NCBI RefSeq assembly: GCF_000373565.1
Contig: NZ_KB891798.1
Coordinates: 206 to 64,205 of the forward strand
Reading direction: 5' to 3'
DNA: 64,000 bases
From: Streptomyces sp. HmicA12
GTDB lineage: Bacteria; Actinomycetota; Actinomycetes; Streptomycetales; Streptomycetaceae
In this document: piece after piece, positions 8,492 through 17,482 of the stretch
Layout of the letters: every line of letters starts with the position of its first letter
Position numbering within the stretch: the stretch's first letter is position 1
Position numbers and translations under genes: made by a program
The notes under the pieces: model-generated
Databases searched by the model: none
What the model was told of the DNA's origin: nothing
Seen by the model: only the letters and a program-made list of their open reading frames with translations

Positions 8492-11400
8492 TCAGTGCAC
8501 CGTGCTGGTCACCCGGTACCGCCCGGCGGGCACCGTGAACGACGCGACCCCGTCCGCGAAACCGGCCGCCCGCACCCCGTCGACCTTCGCCAGCGGCGTG
8601 CGCCCCTCACGGACGGCGTCGGCCGACACGGCGGGCAGCTTCAGCGTGGCCGTGGTGTTGGCCGGCACGACCGCCTCGTACGTCAGCGTCCCGTCCTTGG
8701 CGAGCGACCACGCGCTGCTGATCTCCCCGTACGGCGACAGGAACGTGCCGGAGACCTCCGTGATCGCGCCGGTCGGGTCGAGGTGCGGCCGCAGCGTGAA
8801 CCGCTGGAAGCCGGGGTGCTCGGGGTCGCCCGCGATCCCGGCCATGTACGCGTACATCCACTCGGCGATCGCGCCGTACGAGTAGTGGTTGAAGGAGTTC
8901 ATCTCCACCGGCCCGAAACCGTCCTCCTTCGAGTACGAGTTCCAGCGCTCCCAGATGGTCGTCGCGCCGTTCTTCACCGAGTACAGCCACGACGGCATCG
9001 CGTCCTGGTGCAGCAGCTTGTACGCGAGGTCGGCGCGGCCCTCGTCGGTGAGGACGGGTGCGATGACGTTGGAGCCGAGGAAGCCGACCGAGAGCGTGTT
9101 CTCCGCGTACTGCACACGGGCACTGTCCGGATGGGCCGCCTTGTACGCCGCGTCGTTGCCGATGTTGTCCGCCAACAGGCCCACCAGGGAACGGCGTTGG
9201 GCCTCGGTGTCGTAGAAGCCGAGCTTGAGGACCCACAGCAGCGCGGACTGGCTGTTGTCCTCCGGGTCGCCGCCCATGGGCGGCTTGCCGCCGATGCTCG
9301 ACTTCACCGTGATCGTGTCGCCGTCGACCTGGACGTACTTCGCGAGGAACGCCCCCCGGATGTCGCCGAACAGGTCGTCGTACGCCTTGGCCTCGGTGTC
9401 GCGTCCGGTGGCGCGCGCCATCTGCGTCATCAGGCGGACGCTGTAAGCGTAGTAGACGTCACTCATCAGCTGCGTGCCGGTGTTCTGGAACGCCAGCCAG
9501 TCGGCGAAGATCGCACCCTGTCCCGCGTAGGTGTCGCCGCCCTTCTCCTTGATCCAGTCGATGTAGTGGACCATCGCGTCCCAGCTGCGGTCGACGATGG
9601 TCGCGTCGCCGCTCATCTGCCACACCGTCCACGGCACGATGACCCCGCAGTCGGCCCAACCGCTGCACGGCGCCGCCGCGTTGTACCGGTTGCCGGGCGC
9701 CACCGCGGTGAACTGGGCGCCGTCCACGCCGTAGATCTTCTGCGACTCGATGAGGATCTCTTCGAAGTGGCTCAGGAAGGCGACGGCGTCGGTCGTGTTG
9801 TACAGGCCGGTGTGCGAGAAGACCTGCGTGTCACCGGTCCAGCCGAGCCGCTCGTCGCGCTGCGGGCAGTCGGTCGGCACCCACAGGTAGTTGCCGCGCT
9901 GCCCCCAACGCACGTTGCTGATCAGCTGGTTGATGTCGTCGTCGTTGGTGCTCAGGCTGCCGGTGTCGGTGAGCGAGGACGTGCCGACCTTGCCGACGAG
10001 GCCGGAGAAGGTGACCTCGGTGTCGGGCGTGGTCACCTCCACGGACACGTAGCGGAAGCCGTAGAAGGCGAGCGAGTCCTGATGGGTCTCGCCCTCGCCC
10101 TCGCCCTTCAGGACGTACGTGCTGGTCGACTTCGCGGAGCGCAGGTTGGCCCGGTAGAGTGAGCCGACCGGGCCGTCCGCGCCCTCGCTGTCGTCGTTGA
10201 GCATCTCGCCTGTTTTGACGACGAGTTGGGCGCCCGCCGGGCCCTTGACCGCGTAGCGCGGCACACCCACCAGGTTCTGGCCGAGGTCGAACACGGCCGT
10301 GTCACCGGTGCGCAGAGTGACCGGGCCCGGCTCCTTCGTCGTCGTACGGTCCGGGTCGGGGACGATCTCGCCCTTGCCGTTCGCGCTGGAGGACTCGCCG
10401 GTGACCTTGTTGTAGACGGTGACGGACCGCGGCGTGCGGTCCCACTTGTCCATCAGGCGGGCGGTCTCGCCGGGGTAGGCGACGAGCTTCGCCTCGGGGA
10501 ACTTCGCCGCGTAGCCGACCTGTTCGACGTCCGCCCACTTCGACGCGTCGAAGCCGCCCTCCGCCCAGCCGTCGAGTTCCCGGCGCGCGTCGTACGTCTG
10601 ACCGTCGTAGATGTCGTCGGCGCGGTAGGGGCCGGAGTCGGTGGCCTTCCAGCCGCCGCCGTCCTTCGTCACCAGGCTCTGCGTCGATCCGTCCGTGTAG
10701 CGGACCAGCAGCTTGGCCTTGAGCGCGAGCGCGTTGCCGTCCTTGGAGTAGTACGTACTGCCCTCGGATATCCGGGCGTTGTACCAGCCGTTGCCGAGCA
10801 CCGCGCCGACCGCCACCGCACCGCCGCCGCCCGCGACCAGGTCGGTGACGTCGTACGTCATGTAGTTCACGGTCATGTCGTAGTTGGTCCAGCCGGGCGT
10901 GAGCAGTTCGGGCGTGCGCCCGCCGTCCTGCGGCACGGTGACGCGCCGGCCGTTGACGTACGCCTCGTAGACACCGAGCGCGCTGACGTACAGGCGTGCC
11001 TCGGCGACCCGCCTGCCCTTGGTGAGCTGTGCCTCGGAGCGCAGCATGGGCGCGCCGGCGGAGTTCGGGGCCTTGCCCTTCATGCCGATCCACTGCGCGC
11101 CGTCCCAGTTCGTGACGCCGTCGGTGCTCAGCAGACTCGTCTCGAACCAGGCGGGCGCCGAGTCGCCGACGGGGCGGCTCCTGTCGTCCCAGGCGGTCAC
11201 TTTCCAGAAGTACCGCGTGGAAGGCTTGAGTTGGTGTCCGTCGTAGGCGACGGCGACCGAGTCGGCGGAGTTCACACGGCCGCTGTCCCACACGTCGGCG
11301 CGTGCGGCGGCGAGGCGTGCGGCGGACGAGGCGACCTGAATGCGGTAGGCGCCCTGGGCGAGACCGCGACGCTGCGAGCCCAGACGCCAGCCGAAGCGGG

Positions 11401-11602
11401 GGTGGGTGGCGTCCGTGCCCAGCGGGAGGACGCGGTGTTCGACGGTCAGGCCGGTGACGGCGCCGTCCTGGGCGGGGGGCGCGGGGGACGCGGGGGCGGC
11501 CACGGCCGGCGCGGCGGCGCCGAACGTCCCGGCCGCGGCCACGACGGGCACGGCGCCTGCTGTCGCGACGAGCACGGTGCGTCGGCGGATGTCGCTGGTC
11601 AT
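8492..11602 (-). CDS. Secreted GH78 alpha-L-rhamnosidase
   Basis: A 1,036-residue multidomain rhamnosidase. The N-terminus has a twin-arginine signal (RRRTVL at residues 6-11, hydrophobic core, Ala-rich cleavage site near residue 36), so it is exported folded. Order is fibronectin-like and beta-sandwich N-terminal domains, the (alpha/alpha)6 catalytic domain and a C-terminal beta domain. The catalytic signature DCPQRDERLGW places the general acid at about Glu584, and GATTIWERWN places the second Glu at about 885. The family removes terminal alpha-L-rhamnose from plant glycosides and polysaccharides. Upstream lies a quasi-palindromic operator; a terminator follows the gene. Confidence 0.94.
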   Translation of the reverse strand: MTSDIRRRTVLVATAGAVPVVAAAGTFGAAAPAVAAPASPAPPAQDGAVTGLTVEHRVLPLGTDATHPRFGWRLGSQRRGLAQGAYRIQVASSAARLAAARADVWDSGRVNSADSVAVAYDGHQLKPSTRYFWKVTAWDDRSRPVGDSAPAWFETSLLSTDGVTNWDGAQWIGMKGKAPNSAGAPMLRSEAQLTKGRRVAEARLYVSALGVYEAYVNGRRVTVPQDGGRTPELLTPGWTNYDMTVNYMTYDVTDLVAGGGGAVAVGAVLGNGWYNARISEGSTYYSKDGNALALKAKLLVRYTDGSTQSLVTKDGGGWKATDSGPYRADDIYDGQTYDARRELDGWAEGGFDASKWADVEQVGYAAKFPEAKLVAYPGETARLMDKWDRTPRSVTVYNKVTGESSSANGKGEIVPDPDRTTTKEPGPVTLRTGDTAVFDLGQNLVGVPRYAVKGPAGAQLVVKTGEMLNDDSEGADGPVGSLYRANLRSAKSTSTYVLKGEGEGETHQDSLAFYGFRYVSVEVTTPDTEVTFSGLVGKVGTSSLTDTGSLSTNDDDINQLISNVRWGQRGNYLWVPTDCPQRDERLGWTGDTQVFSHTGLYNTTDAVAFLSHFEEILIESQKIYGVDGAQFTAVAPGNRYNAAAPCSGWADCGVIVPWTVWQMSGDATIVDRSWDAMVHYIDWIKEKGGDTYAGQGAIFADWLAFQNTGTQLMSDVYYAYSVRLMTQMARATGRDTEAKAYDDLFGDIRGAFLAKYVQVDGDTITVKSSIGGKPPMGGDPEDNSQSALLWVLKLGFYDTEAQRRSLVGLLADNIGNDAAYKAAHPDSARVQYAENTLSVGFLGSNVIAPVLTDEGRADLAYKLLHQDAMPSWLYSVKNGATTIWERWNSYSKEDGFGPVEMNSFNHYSYGAIAEWMYAYMAGIAGDPEHPGFQRFTLRPHLDPTGAITEVSGTFLSPYGEISSAWSLAKDGTLTYEAVVPANTTATLKLPAVSADAVREGRTPLAKVDGVRAAGFADGVASFTVPAGRYRVTSTVH

Positions 11603-11647
11603 CTGTGGGGTGTCCCTTCGACGGTGAAGGTGATGAAGGCGCTGCCG

Positions 11648-11673
11648 ATTGAAACCGTTTCAAACGATTCAAT
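11648..11673. promoter_or_regulatory. LacI-type operator in front of the rhamnosidase gene
   Basis: TTGAAACCGTTTCAA at 11649-11663 is a perfect inverted repeat around one central base, and it runs into a second partial copy, CAAACGATTCAAT, at 11661-11673. The site is about 46 bp upstream of the GH78 start. It resembles the GAAANCGNTTNC core of LacI-family operators and is a likely target of the LacI protein encoded at 13444-14472. Confidence 0.65.
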
Positions 11674-11722
11674 GCGGGGTGGAGGAACTTAGAGGCAGCT
11701 GTGACGGTAGGCAAGGGGTGTG

Positions 11723-11736
11723 CAACTACGTAGTTG
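11723..11736. promoter_or_regulatory. 14-bp perfect palindrome in the divergent promoter region
   Basis: CAACTACGTAGTTG is a perfect palindrome midway between the divergent rhamnosidase and propeller-protein genes. It differs from the LacI-like motifs on either side, so it may bind another regulator. No regulator can be assigned from the sequence. Confidence 0.5.
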
Positions 11737-11791
11737 TGTCAGTGGATTGACAGAGGGTGCTCGCGCCCGCAGAGTGGCCGGGGTTACCCGA

Positions 11792-11807
11792 GCGAAACGA
11801 TTCAAGC
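11792..11807. promoter_or_regulatory. LacI-type half-conserved operator
   Basis: GCGAAACGATTCAAGC lies 70 bp upstream of the propeller-protein start. It shares the AAACGATTCAA string with the rhamnosidase-side site at 11662-11672, so both directions of this intergenic region probably answer to one LacI protein. Confidence 0.5.
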
Positions 11808-11832
11808 CACTGATCCAGACCTCTTGTCCCAA

Positions 11833-11863
11833 CCCCTGCGGGGGTGTCAGACCCCTTCGGGGT
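11833..11863 (+). promoter_or_regulatory. Competing hairpins in the leader of the propeller-protein gene
   Basis: CCCCTGCGGGG (11833-11843) and ACCCCTTCGGGGT (11851-11863) can each fold into a small hairpin. The GGGGT at 11841-11845 can instead pair with ACCCC at 11851-11855. The structures are mutually exclusive and end directly before the Shine-Dalgarno GAAGGAG at 11864-11870. They could control translation or termination, but no function is proven. Confidence 0.4.
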
Positions 11864-11877
11864 GAAGGAGCCGCCGC

Positions 11878-13326
11878 ATGCCCGCCCGCCGCACCGTCCT
11901 GCTGAGCGCGCTCGCCGCCACCCCGCTGCTCGGCTCCGCATCCGCATCCGCATCCGCATCCGCTCCGGCGGTCGCGAACGCCGCGCCCCCGGGTCCCTCC
12001 GTGCGTCTCGTCTCCGACAGCCAACTCGACAGCCAGGCGCTGTACTTCGTCTCCTACGACGGCCTGGTCAACAACAACTCCTTCCAGAAGAGCGGCCTGT
12101 TGACGTACGCCGGGTATCAGTACGCCGCCTGGTACACGGCCGACCGCACGGCCGTGCTCGCCCGCCGGCGACTCCCCGGCGGCCCCTGGCAGACCCTGCG
12201 GCTGCCGCACCGGCTGCGCTACGACGACTCGCACAACGTCATCAGCCTCGGCGCATCGCCCCGCGACGGCCGCCTCCATGTCCTCATGGACTCGCACAGC
12301 GACGCCTTCTTCTACGTGAAGTCGGCCGCCGCTCTCCTGACGCGACCGGCCGATTTCCCGTGGAGCGCCGCGCACTTCGGCGACGTACAGAACACCCTCG
12401 ACGGGGTGGCCCTGACCGACCGGTTCACGTACCCGCAGTTCCTCGCCACACCCGAGGGAAAGCTCCAACTCCTCTACCGCACCGGGGTGTCGGGCAACGG
12501 GCAGGCCGCGCTCGCCGAGTACGACGGCACCGCCTGGACCGACCTGGGGGAGTGGTCGAGCGCCACCGGCACGTACCGCGGCGAGCACGGCAGCAGCACC
12601 GCCCGCAGCATGTACGTGCACGGCTTCGACTACGGCCCCGACCGGGCGCTGCACGTCTTCTTCACCTGGCGCGAGCAGAACGCGGCCGTCATGTGCAGCC
12701 CGGGCGGCCTGTCCAACCACGAGATGGCCTACGTCACCAGCGCCGACCGCGGACGGACCTGGCGCGACAGCGGTGGCGCTGTCGTCGGGGTCACGGGCGG
12801 CGCCGACCTCGTCTCCGTCACCGATACCGGGACCGTCGTCGAGGCGATCGACCCCGACCACTCCCTGATGAACCAGGAGAGCCAGGCCGTCGACTCCGCG
12901 GGACGCCCGCACGCCCTGTGGTCGTACGTCCCCGGCCGCTTCGGCCAGTGCACCACGGACTATGCCGCCGACCGCGTCGCCCACGGCCGCACGTTCCACA
13001 TGTACCGCGACGAGCAAGGGAGTTGGCGCAAGACGGAGATTCCCGAGCCGCCCGCCTCCACGCAGCGCAGCCGGCTCGCCCTCGACCGCCACGACAACGC
13101 CTACGCGATCATGCCCCGCGCCAAGATCGTGGCCGCCTCTGCGGCGAGCGGCTGGACCGACTGGCGCGTGCTGTACGACGGCTCCGGCCTCGACGCGTAC
13201 GGCGAGGTCCTCATCGACGAACCGCGGCTGAAGGCGGACGGAGTGCTGTCCGTGCTCTATCAGCAGGCGTCCACCGGAACCACGCCCTCGCCGATCCGCG
13301 TCGCGGACTTCGCGCTGCCCGCCTAG
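11878..13326 (+). CDS. Secreted BNR_4-like beta-propeller protein (putative rhamnose-glucuronate lyase or glycosidase)
   Basis: A 482-residue exported protein. The signal region has twin arginines (residues 4-5) and a run of Ser-Ala pairs (residues 20-29) produced by a DNA hexamer repeat. The mature part has repeated short strands such as YDDSHNVISLG, GRLHVLMDSHSD, FTYPQFLATPEGKLQLLYR and NHEMAYVTSADRGRTW, typical of seven-bladed propellers of the BNR_4 kind. Relatives include PL24/PL25 ulvan lyases and the GH145/PL42 group acting on rhamnose-glucuronic acid linkages. The location next to a GH78 rhamnosidase supports a rhamnose-containing glycan substrate. The start has a clear GAAGGAG site 7 bp upstream. 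Exact family is not certain. Confidence 0.75.
   Translation: MPARRTVLLSALAATPLLGSASASASASAPAVANAAPPGPSVRLVSDSQLDSQALYFVSYDGLVNNNSFQKSGLLTYAGYQYAAWYTADRTAVLARRRLPGGPWQTLRLPHRLRYDDSHNVISLGASPRDGRLHVLMDSHSDAFFYVKSAAALLTRPADFPWSAAHFGDVQNTLDGVALTDRFTYPQFLATPEGKLQLLYRTGVSGNGQAALAEYDGTAWTDLGEWSSATGTYRGEHGSSTARSMYVHGFDYGPDRALHVFFTWREQNAAVMCSPGGLSNHEMAYVTSADRGRTWRDSGGAVVGVTGGADLVSVTDTGTVVEAIDPDHSLMNQESQAVDSAGRPHALWSYVPGRFGQCTTDYAADRVAHGRTFHMYRDEQGSWRKTEIPEPPASTQRSRLALDRHDNAYAIMPRAKIVAASAASGWTDWRVLYDGSGLDAYGEVLIDEPRLKADGVLSVLYQQASTGTTPSPIRVADFALPA
11935..11964 (+). repeat. Hexamer tandem repeat (TCCGCA) in a signal peptide
   Basis: Four perfect copies of TCCGCA followed by TCCGCT encode an alternating Ser-Ala stretch in the signal region of the propeller protein. 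Being a multiple of three, copy-number slippage would change the signal length without shifting the frame. Confidence 0.85.
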
Positions 13327-13443
13327 CCGGGGCTCCTCGCGGTCCGATTCCCCGCCTGCCTCCGTCCGGCGGGCCGAACGTGGACCGGGACGCCCCACGT
13401 AGACTCCCCCTGCCGCACCCGCTCACCTGGAGGACCACACCCG

Positions 13444-14472
13444 ATGGCACAGTCCGTGGGGATCAAGGACGTCGCCCGCGTCGCCGGGGTGTCCGTGGGC
13501 ACCGTCTCGAACGTGATCAACCGGCCCGAGACCGTCGCCGAGGAGACCAGGGCGCGGGTCCTCTCGGCCATCGACCGGCTCGGCTACGTCCGCAGCGAGT
13601 CGGCTCGGCAACTGCGCGCGGGACGCAGCCGGATCATGGGCCTCCTCGTCCTCGACATGGGCAACCCGTTCTTCGTCGACGTGGCGCGCGGCGCCGAGCG
13701 GGCCGCGCGCGAGGCCGGGCTCGGCGTCATGGTGTGCAACAGCGCGCAGAGCCCCGCCGAGGAGGCCGAGTACCTGTCGCTCTTCGCCGAGCAGCGGGTG
13801 CGCGGCGTGCTGCTGACCCCGGCCGAGGCGACCGGCCGCACCGTGGAGCAGTTCCGGCGGCACGACATCCCGTTCGTGCTCGTCGACCGCGTCGCCGAGG
13901 GCGCCACCGAGTGCTCCGTCTCCGTCGACGACGTCAACGGAGGCGCGCTCGCCGTGCGCCACCTCGTCGACGCGGGCCACCGCCGGATCGCGTACGTGAG
14001 CGGACCGCCCGCCCTGAACCAGGTCAAGGACCGTCGCCAGGGGGCCCTGCGCGCGTTGGCGGAGGCCGGGCTGCCCGCCTCCGCCCTCCACGAACTCCCC
14101 ACCGAACGCCTCGACGTCGCCGCCGGACGCGACGCGGGCGCCCGCCTGCTCGGCCTCGCCGACCGCCCCACCGCCGTCTTCTGCGCCAACGACCTCCTCG
14201 CCCTCGGCGTCCTGCAGTCGCTGTACGCCGCCGGGGTGCGGGTCCCCGAGGACATCGCCATCGTCGGCTACGACGACATCGAGTTCGCGGCCGCCGCCGC
14301 GGTGCCCCTCACCTCGGTGCGCCAGCCCGCCGTCACCATGGGCGCGCTCGCCGCCGAACTGCTCCTGGAGGAGATCGAGGCCGCCGACCGGCCGGACGGC
14401 ATCCACGAACACCGCCGCGTCGTGCTCCAGCCGGAACTGGTCGTCCGCGGCTCCAGCCTGGGCCCGCGCTGA
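13444..14472 (+). CDS. LacI family transcriptional regulator of the rhamnose-glycan locus
   Basis: A 342-residue LacI/GalR protein. The DNA-binding head VGIKDVARVAGVSVGTVSNVINRP is at about residues 5-28, followed by the hinge-helix region ending RSESARQLRAGRS and the sugar-binding core with FCANDLLALG and VGYDDIEFAAAAAVPLTSVRQP. A GGAGG Shine-Dalgarno lies about 11 bp before the ATG. The gene follows the propeller-protein gene in the same direction after 117 bp, and the operator-like motifs between the rhamnosidase and propeller genes are its most likely targets. It differs clearly from the LacI at 7276-8295. Confidence 0.92.
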   Translation: MAQSVGIKDVARVAGVSVGTVSNVINRPETVAEETRARVLSAIDRLGYVRSESARQLRAGRSRIMGLLVLDMGNPFFVDVARGAERAAREAGLGVMVCNSAQSPAEEAEYLSLFAEQRVRGVLLTPAEATGRTVEQFRRHDIPFVLVDRVAEGATECSVSVDDVNGGALAVRHLVDAGHRRIAYVSGPPALNQVKDRRQGALRALAEAGLPASALHELPTERLDVAAGRDAGARLLGLADRPTAVFCANDLLALGVLQSLYAAGVRVPEDIAIVGYDDIEFAAAAAVPLTSVRQPAVTMGALAAELLLEEIEAADRPDGIHEHRRVVLQPELVVRGSSLGPR

Positions 14473-14582
14473 CCCCGCCCCGCACCGTGTGCTGAACTGG
14501 GCGGAAGATCCGGATGTCCGCATTCCGGATCTCCCCGTACCGCCTCGTACCGTCTTGTTCCGCCTTGCGCACAGGAGCCGAA

Positions 14583-15887
14583 TTGAGCGCCGCCCGCTAC
14601 CGCCAGCCCGGGGTCGTCCTCACCGACCGCCGCTTCACCGTCCCGCTGGACCACGACACCCCCGACGGCGAGCGCATCGAGCTGTACGCGCGCGAGGCCG
14701 TCGCCGCGGGCCGCGAGGACGACCACCTGCCCTGGCTCCTCTACCTCCAGGGCGGCCCCGGCTTCGGCGCGAACCGCTTCGTCGGCAAGCAGGCCTGGCT
14801 CGGGCGCGCGCTGCAGGACCACCGGGTCCTGCTCCTCGACCAGCGAGGCACCGGCGCCTCGACGCCCGCCAACCGCCAGACCCTCCCGCTGCGCGGGGAC
14901 GCCGCGCGGCAGGCCGCGTACCTGACGCACTTCCGCGCCGACTCGATCGTCCGCGACTGCGAGTCCATCCGCCGCGAGGTGACCGGCGGCGCCCCCTGGA
15001 CCGTCCTCGGCCAGAGCTTCGGCGGCTTCTGCGCCACGCACTACCTGTCGTACGCGCCCGAGGGCCTGGCCGCGGCCGTCATCACCGGCGGCCTGCCCAC
15101 CCTGGACGGCCACGCGGACGACGTCTACCGCGCCGCCTACCCGCGCATCGAGCGCAAGGTCCGCGCGCACTACGCCCGCTACCCGATGGACGTGGAGCGG
15201 GCCCGCGAGATCGCCGTGTACGTGGCCGAACGGGAACCGGTGCTGCCCGGCGGCTACCGGCTCACCCTGGAAGCCTTCCAGTCCCTGGGTATCTGGCTGG
15301 GCGCCAGTGACGGCAGCGACCGGCTGCACTACCTCCTGGAGGACGCGTTCGTCCGCACCCCGGCGGGCCGAGAACTGTCGGACTCCTTCCAGGAGCAGGT
15401 CGCCGCCGCCCTGTCCTTCGCGTCCCATCCGCTCTACGCGGTCCTGCACGAGGCCATCTACGCGCAGGGCGGCCGGGCCACCGACTGGGCGGCGGAGCGG
15501 GTGCGCGCCGAGTTCCCCCCGTTCGACGGCGAGAAGGCGCTCGCCTCCGGCGGGCCCCTCTACTTCACCGGTGAGTCCGTCCACCCTTGGCAGTTCGACT
15601 GCGACCCGGCGCTGCGGCCGCTACGGGACACCGCCCAGGCCCTGGCCGAGCGGGTCGACTGGGCACCGCTGTACGACCCGGTCCGGCTGGCGGCGAACGA
15701 GGTCCCGGCGGTCGCCGCCGTCTACCACGACGACATGTATGTCGACACCGAGCACGCGCTGCGCACGGCTCGTTCGGTACGGGGGCTGCGGCCCTGGGTG
15801 ACGAACGAGTTCGAGCACGACGGGCTGCGGGCCGGGGCGCCGCGGGTGCTCGACCGGCTGCTGGGGATGGTGCGCGGGGAGGTGTGA
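14583..15887 (+). CDS. Alpha/beta hydrolase, proline iminopeptidase-like (S33)
   Basis: A 434-residue alpha/beta hydrolase. The oxyanion-hole segment LLYLQGGPGFGANR, the LLLDQRGTGAS strand and the nucleophile elbow GQSFGG are those of proline iminopeptidases, which cut N-terminal proline from peptides. I chose the TTG at 14583 because AGGAG lies 6 bp upstream and the homologous sequence begins just after it; the ATG 69 bp upstream has no ribosome site and adds an unrelated tail. The catalytic Asp and the late His (EFEHDGLR) appear near the C-terminus. It stands alone between a LacI gene and a small unknown gene. Cytoplasmic, as no signal is seen. Confidence 0.85.
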   Translation: MSAARYRQPGVVLTDRRFTVPLDHDTPDGERIELYAREAVAAGREDDHLPWLLYLQGGPGFGANRFVGKQAWLGRALQDHRVLLLDQRGTGASTPANRQTLPLRGDAARQAAYLTHFRADSIVRDCESIRREVTGGAPWTVLGQSFGGFCATHYLSYAPEGLAAAVITGGLPTLDGHADDVYRAAYPRIERKVRAHYARYPMDVERAREIAVYVAEREPVLPGGYRLTLEAFQSLGIWLGASDGSDRLHYLLEDAFVRTPAGRELSDSFQEQVAAALSFASHPLYAVLHEAIYAQGGRATDWAAERVRAEFPPFDGEKALASGGPLYFTGESVHPWQFDCDPALRPLRDTAQALAERVDWAPLYDPVRLAANEVPAVAAVYHDDMYVDTEHALRTARSVRGLRPWVTNEFEHDGLRAGAPRVLDRLLGMVRGEV

Positions 15888-15970
15888 CCTGTCCCTGCGC
15901 ACCCGCGCCCCGAGTTGCGACGGGCGTGCCCCTGATCGACGGTAGGTGCGATGACGCCCAGGGAGGCAGC

Positions 15971-16429
15971 GTGCAGCTTGAACAGGTCGATGATGCCGCC
16001 AAGGAAGAGCGCCTCTACCGGCAGCTCTACGCGGGGCTGCCCGTGGCGATGCCGGATCCGAGCCGGGTGACCTGGCCCGCGCCGTCCGCAACGGTCGCGG
16101 CACGCGAAGACGACGCGCTGCTGGGCTGGGTGGTGTTCTTCGCCCATCCGAACGAGCGCAGCGCGGCGATCCTCCAGTGGATCGTGGTCGAGCGGGAACG
16201 GGAGCGGATCGCGCAGGGCCACAACACCGAGCAGCCGGTCACCGAGGCGGAACTGCGGACGCTGGAGCCCCTCGTGCGGGAAGCCGCCGAGCAGGCCCGC
16301 GCGGCGGGGTACTCCCAGCTCGAATGGTTCCCCGCCGAACCCGGCTTCGCCGAGGGGCTCGCCGACCTCCTGGAGGCGCAGGCGCTGGACGACGACGAGG
16401 GCTGGCGCCACTACCGGCTGGGGCTGTAG
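15971..16429 (+). CDS. Small protein, possibly GNAT-like
   Basis: A 152-residue soluble protein starting at GTG 15971 with GGAGG 5 bp upstream. It is acidic, begins with a helix rich in Glu and Arg, and contains LLGWVVFFAHPNERSAAILQWIVVERE, whose strand-plus-acid pattern faintly recalls the core of GNAT acetyltransferases, then a helix AAEQARAAGYSQLEWFP similar to the acyl-CoA-binding helix region. No clear acetyl-CoA pyrophosphate loop is visible, so I give no function. It lies between the S33 hydrolase and hemC-like genes on the same strand. Confidence 0.7.
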   Translation: MQLEQVDDAAKEERLYRQLYAGLPVAMPDPSRVTWPAPSATVAAREDDALLGWVVFFAHPNERSAAILQWIVVERERERIAQGHNTEQPVTEAELRTLEPLVREAAEQARAAGYSQLEWFPAEPGFAEGLADLLEAQALDDDEGWRHYRLGL

Positions 16430-16493
16430 CCCCTTAGCCGACGCGAAGCCCCACCGCCCCGCAACGGGTGGGAAACTCACCCTTTCGGGGTCT

Positions 16494-16505
16494 CCCACCG
16501 GTGGG
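16494..16505. promoter_or_regulatory. 12-bp palindrome upstream of the hemC-like gene
   Basis: CCCACCGGTGGG is a perfect palindrome whose right edge is 26 bp before the ATG of the hemC-like gene. Just upstream the DNA also has GGGTGGG and CACCC strings able to form hairpins. It may be an operator, but GC-rich palindromes of this size also occur by chance. Confidence 0.3.
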
Positions 16506-16531
16506 CGGGCGCGGGCCTCTATCGTGGCGGG

Positions 16532-17464
16532 ATGGCACCCGAGTTGATCCGTATCGTCTCCCGTTCCTCGCCCATGGCCCTCGCCCAGGTGGAGCGCGTG
16601 CGCGCCGAACTCGCCGCGCTCCATCCGGGGATCCGCACCGAGGTCGTGCCCGTCACGACGAGCGGCGACAAGTGGATGGGTGATCTGGCGCAGCTCGGTG
16701 GCAAGGGGGCGTTCACCAAAGAGGTCGACCTGGCGCTGCTCGAGGGGCGCGCCGACCTCGCCGTGCACTGCCTCAAGGACATCCCGGCGGACCGGCCGTT
16801 GCCCGAAGGGTGCACGTTCGGCGCGTACCTGAAGCGCGACGACGTCCGCGACGCCCTCATCGACCCGGCCGGCCGGACCCTCGACGAGTTGCCCGAGGGA
16901 ACCCGCATCGGCACCTCGTCCGTGCGGCGCGTCGCCCAACTGGCGTCCAGCCACCCGCACCTGGAGTGCGTACCGATGCGCGGCAACGCCAACCGCCGCC
17001 TGGAGAAGCTGGCCGCCGGCGACGCGGACGCGCTGCTGCTCGCCCTGTCGGGGCTCGAGCGGATCGGACGGACGGACGTCGTCACCGACGTGCTGTCGCC
17101 CGAGCTGATGTGCCCGCCCATCGGCGCCGGGATCCTCGCGCTGCAGTGCCGCGCGGACGACGCGACCACGCTGGACGCGGTCACCGGCCTCGGGGATCAC
17201 GACACCTGGCGGGAGGCGACCGCCGAGCGCATGTTCCTGCACGTGCTGCAGGGACACTGCAACTCGCCCGTCGCCGGGTACGCGCGGGCCGGCCGCGGTG
17301 GGGATCTGTCCCTGCGGGCCTGTGTGTTCACGCCGGACGGGAAGCGGGTGCTCAACGCGCAGGAGTGGGCGGGGCCGCTTGACCCCGCCACCCTGGGCAT
17401 GTCGGTGGCGGTGGCCCTGCTGCGCCAAGGCGCCCGCGAACTGATCGACGGCATCCCGCACTAG
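16532..17464 (+). CDS. hemC: Hydroxymethylbilane synthase (porphobilinogen deaminase) paralogue
   Basis: A 310-residue HemC. It has the family's start ([14 protein letters not shown]), the catalytic Asp in HCLKDIP (Asp83), the basic GTSSVRR motif and the cofactor-binding Cys243 in [13 protein letters not shown]. The enzyme joins four porphobilinogens into hydroxymethylbilane on the way to haem, sirohaem and cobalamin. It differs from housekeeping HemC in several places: [11 protein letters not shown] in place of the usual GNVxTRLxKL, and GHCNSP in place of the common GCxxP. No other tetrapyrrole gene is nearby, so it is probably an extra copy. All key residues are kept, so it should be active. 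Confidence 0.88.
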   Translation: MAPELIRIVSRSSPMALAQVERVRAELAALHPGIRTEVVPVTTSGDKWMGDLAQLGGKGAFTKEVDLALLEGRADLAVHCLKDIPADRPLPEGCTFGAYLKRDDVRDALIDPAGRTLDELPEGTRIGTSSVRRVAQLASSHPHLECVPMRGNANRRLEKLAAGDADALLLALSGLERIGRTDVVTDVLSPELMCPPIGAGILALQCRADDATTLDAVTGLGDHDTWREATAERMFLHVLQGHCNSPVAGYARAGRGGDLSLRACVFTPDGKRVLNAQEWAGPLDPATLGMSVAVALLRQGARELIDGIPH

Positions 17465-17482
17465 GAGCCGGGGCGGCCTCGG

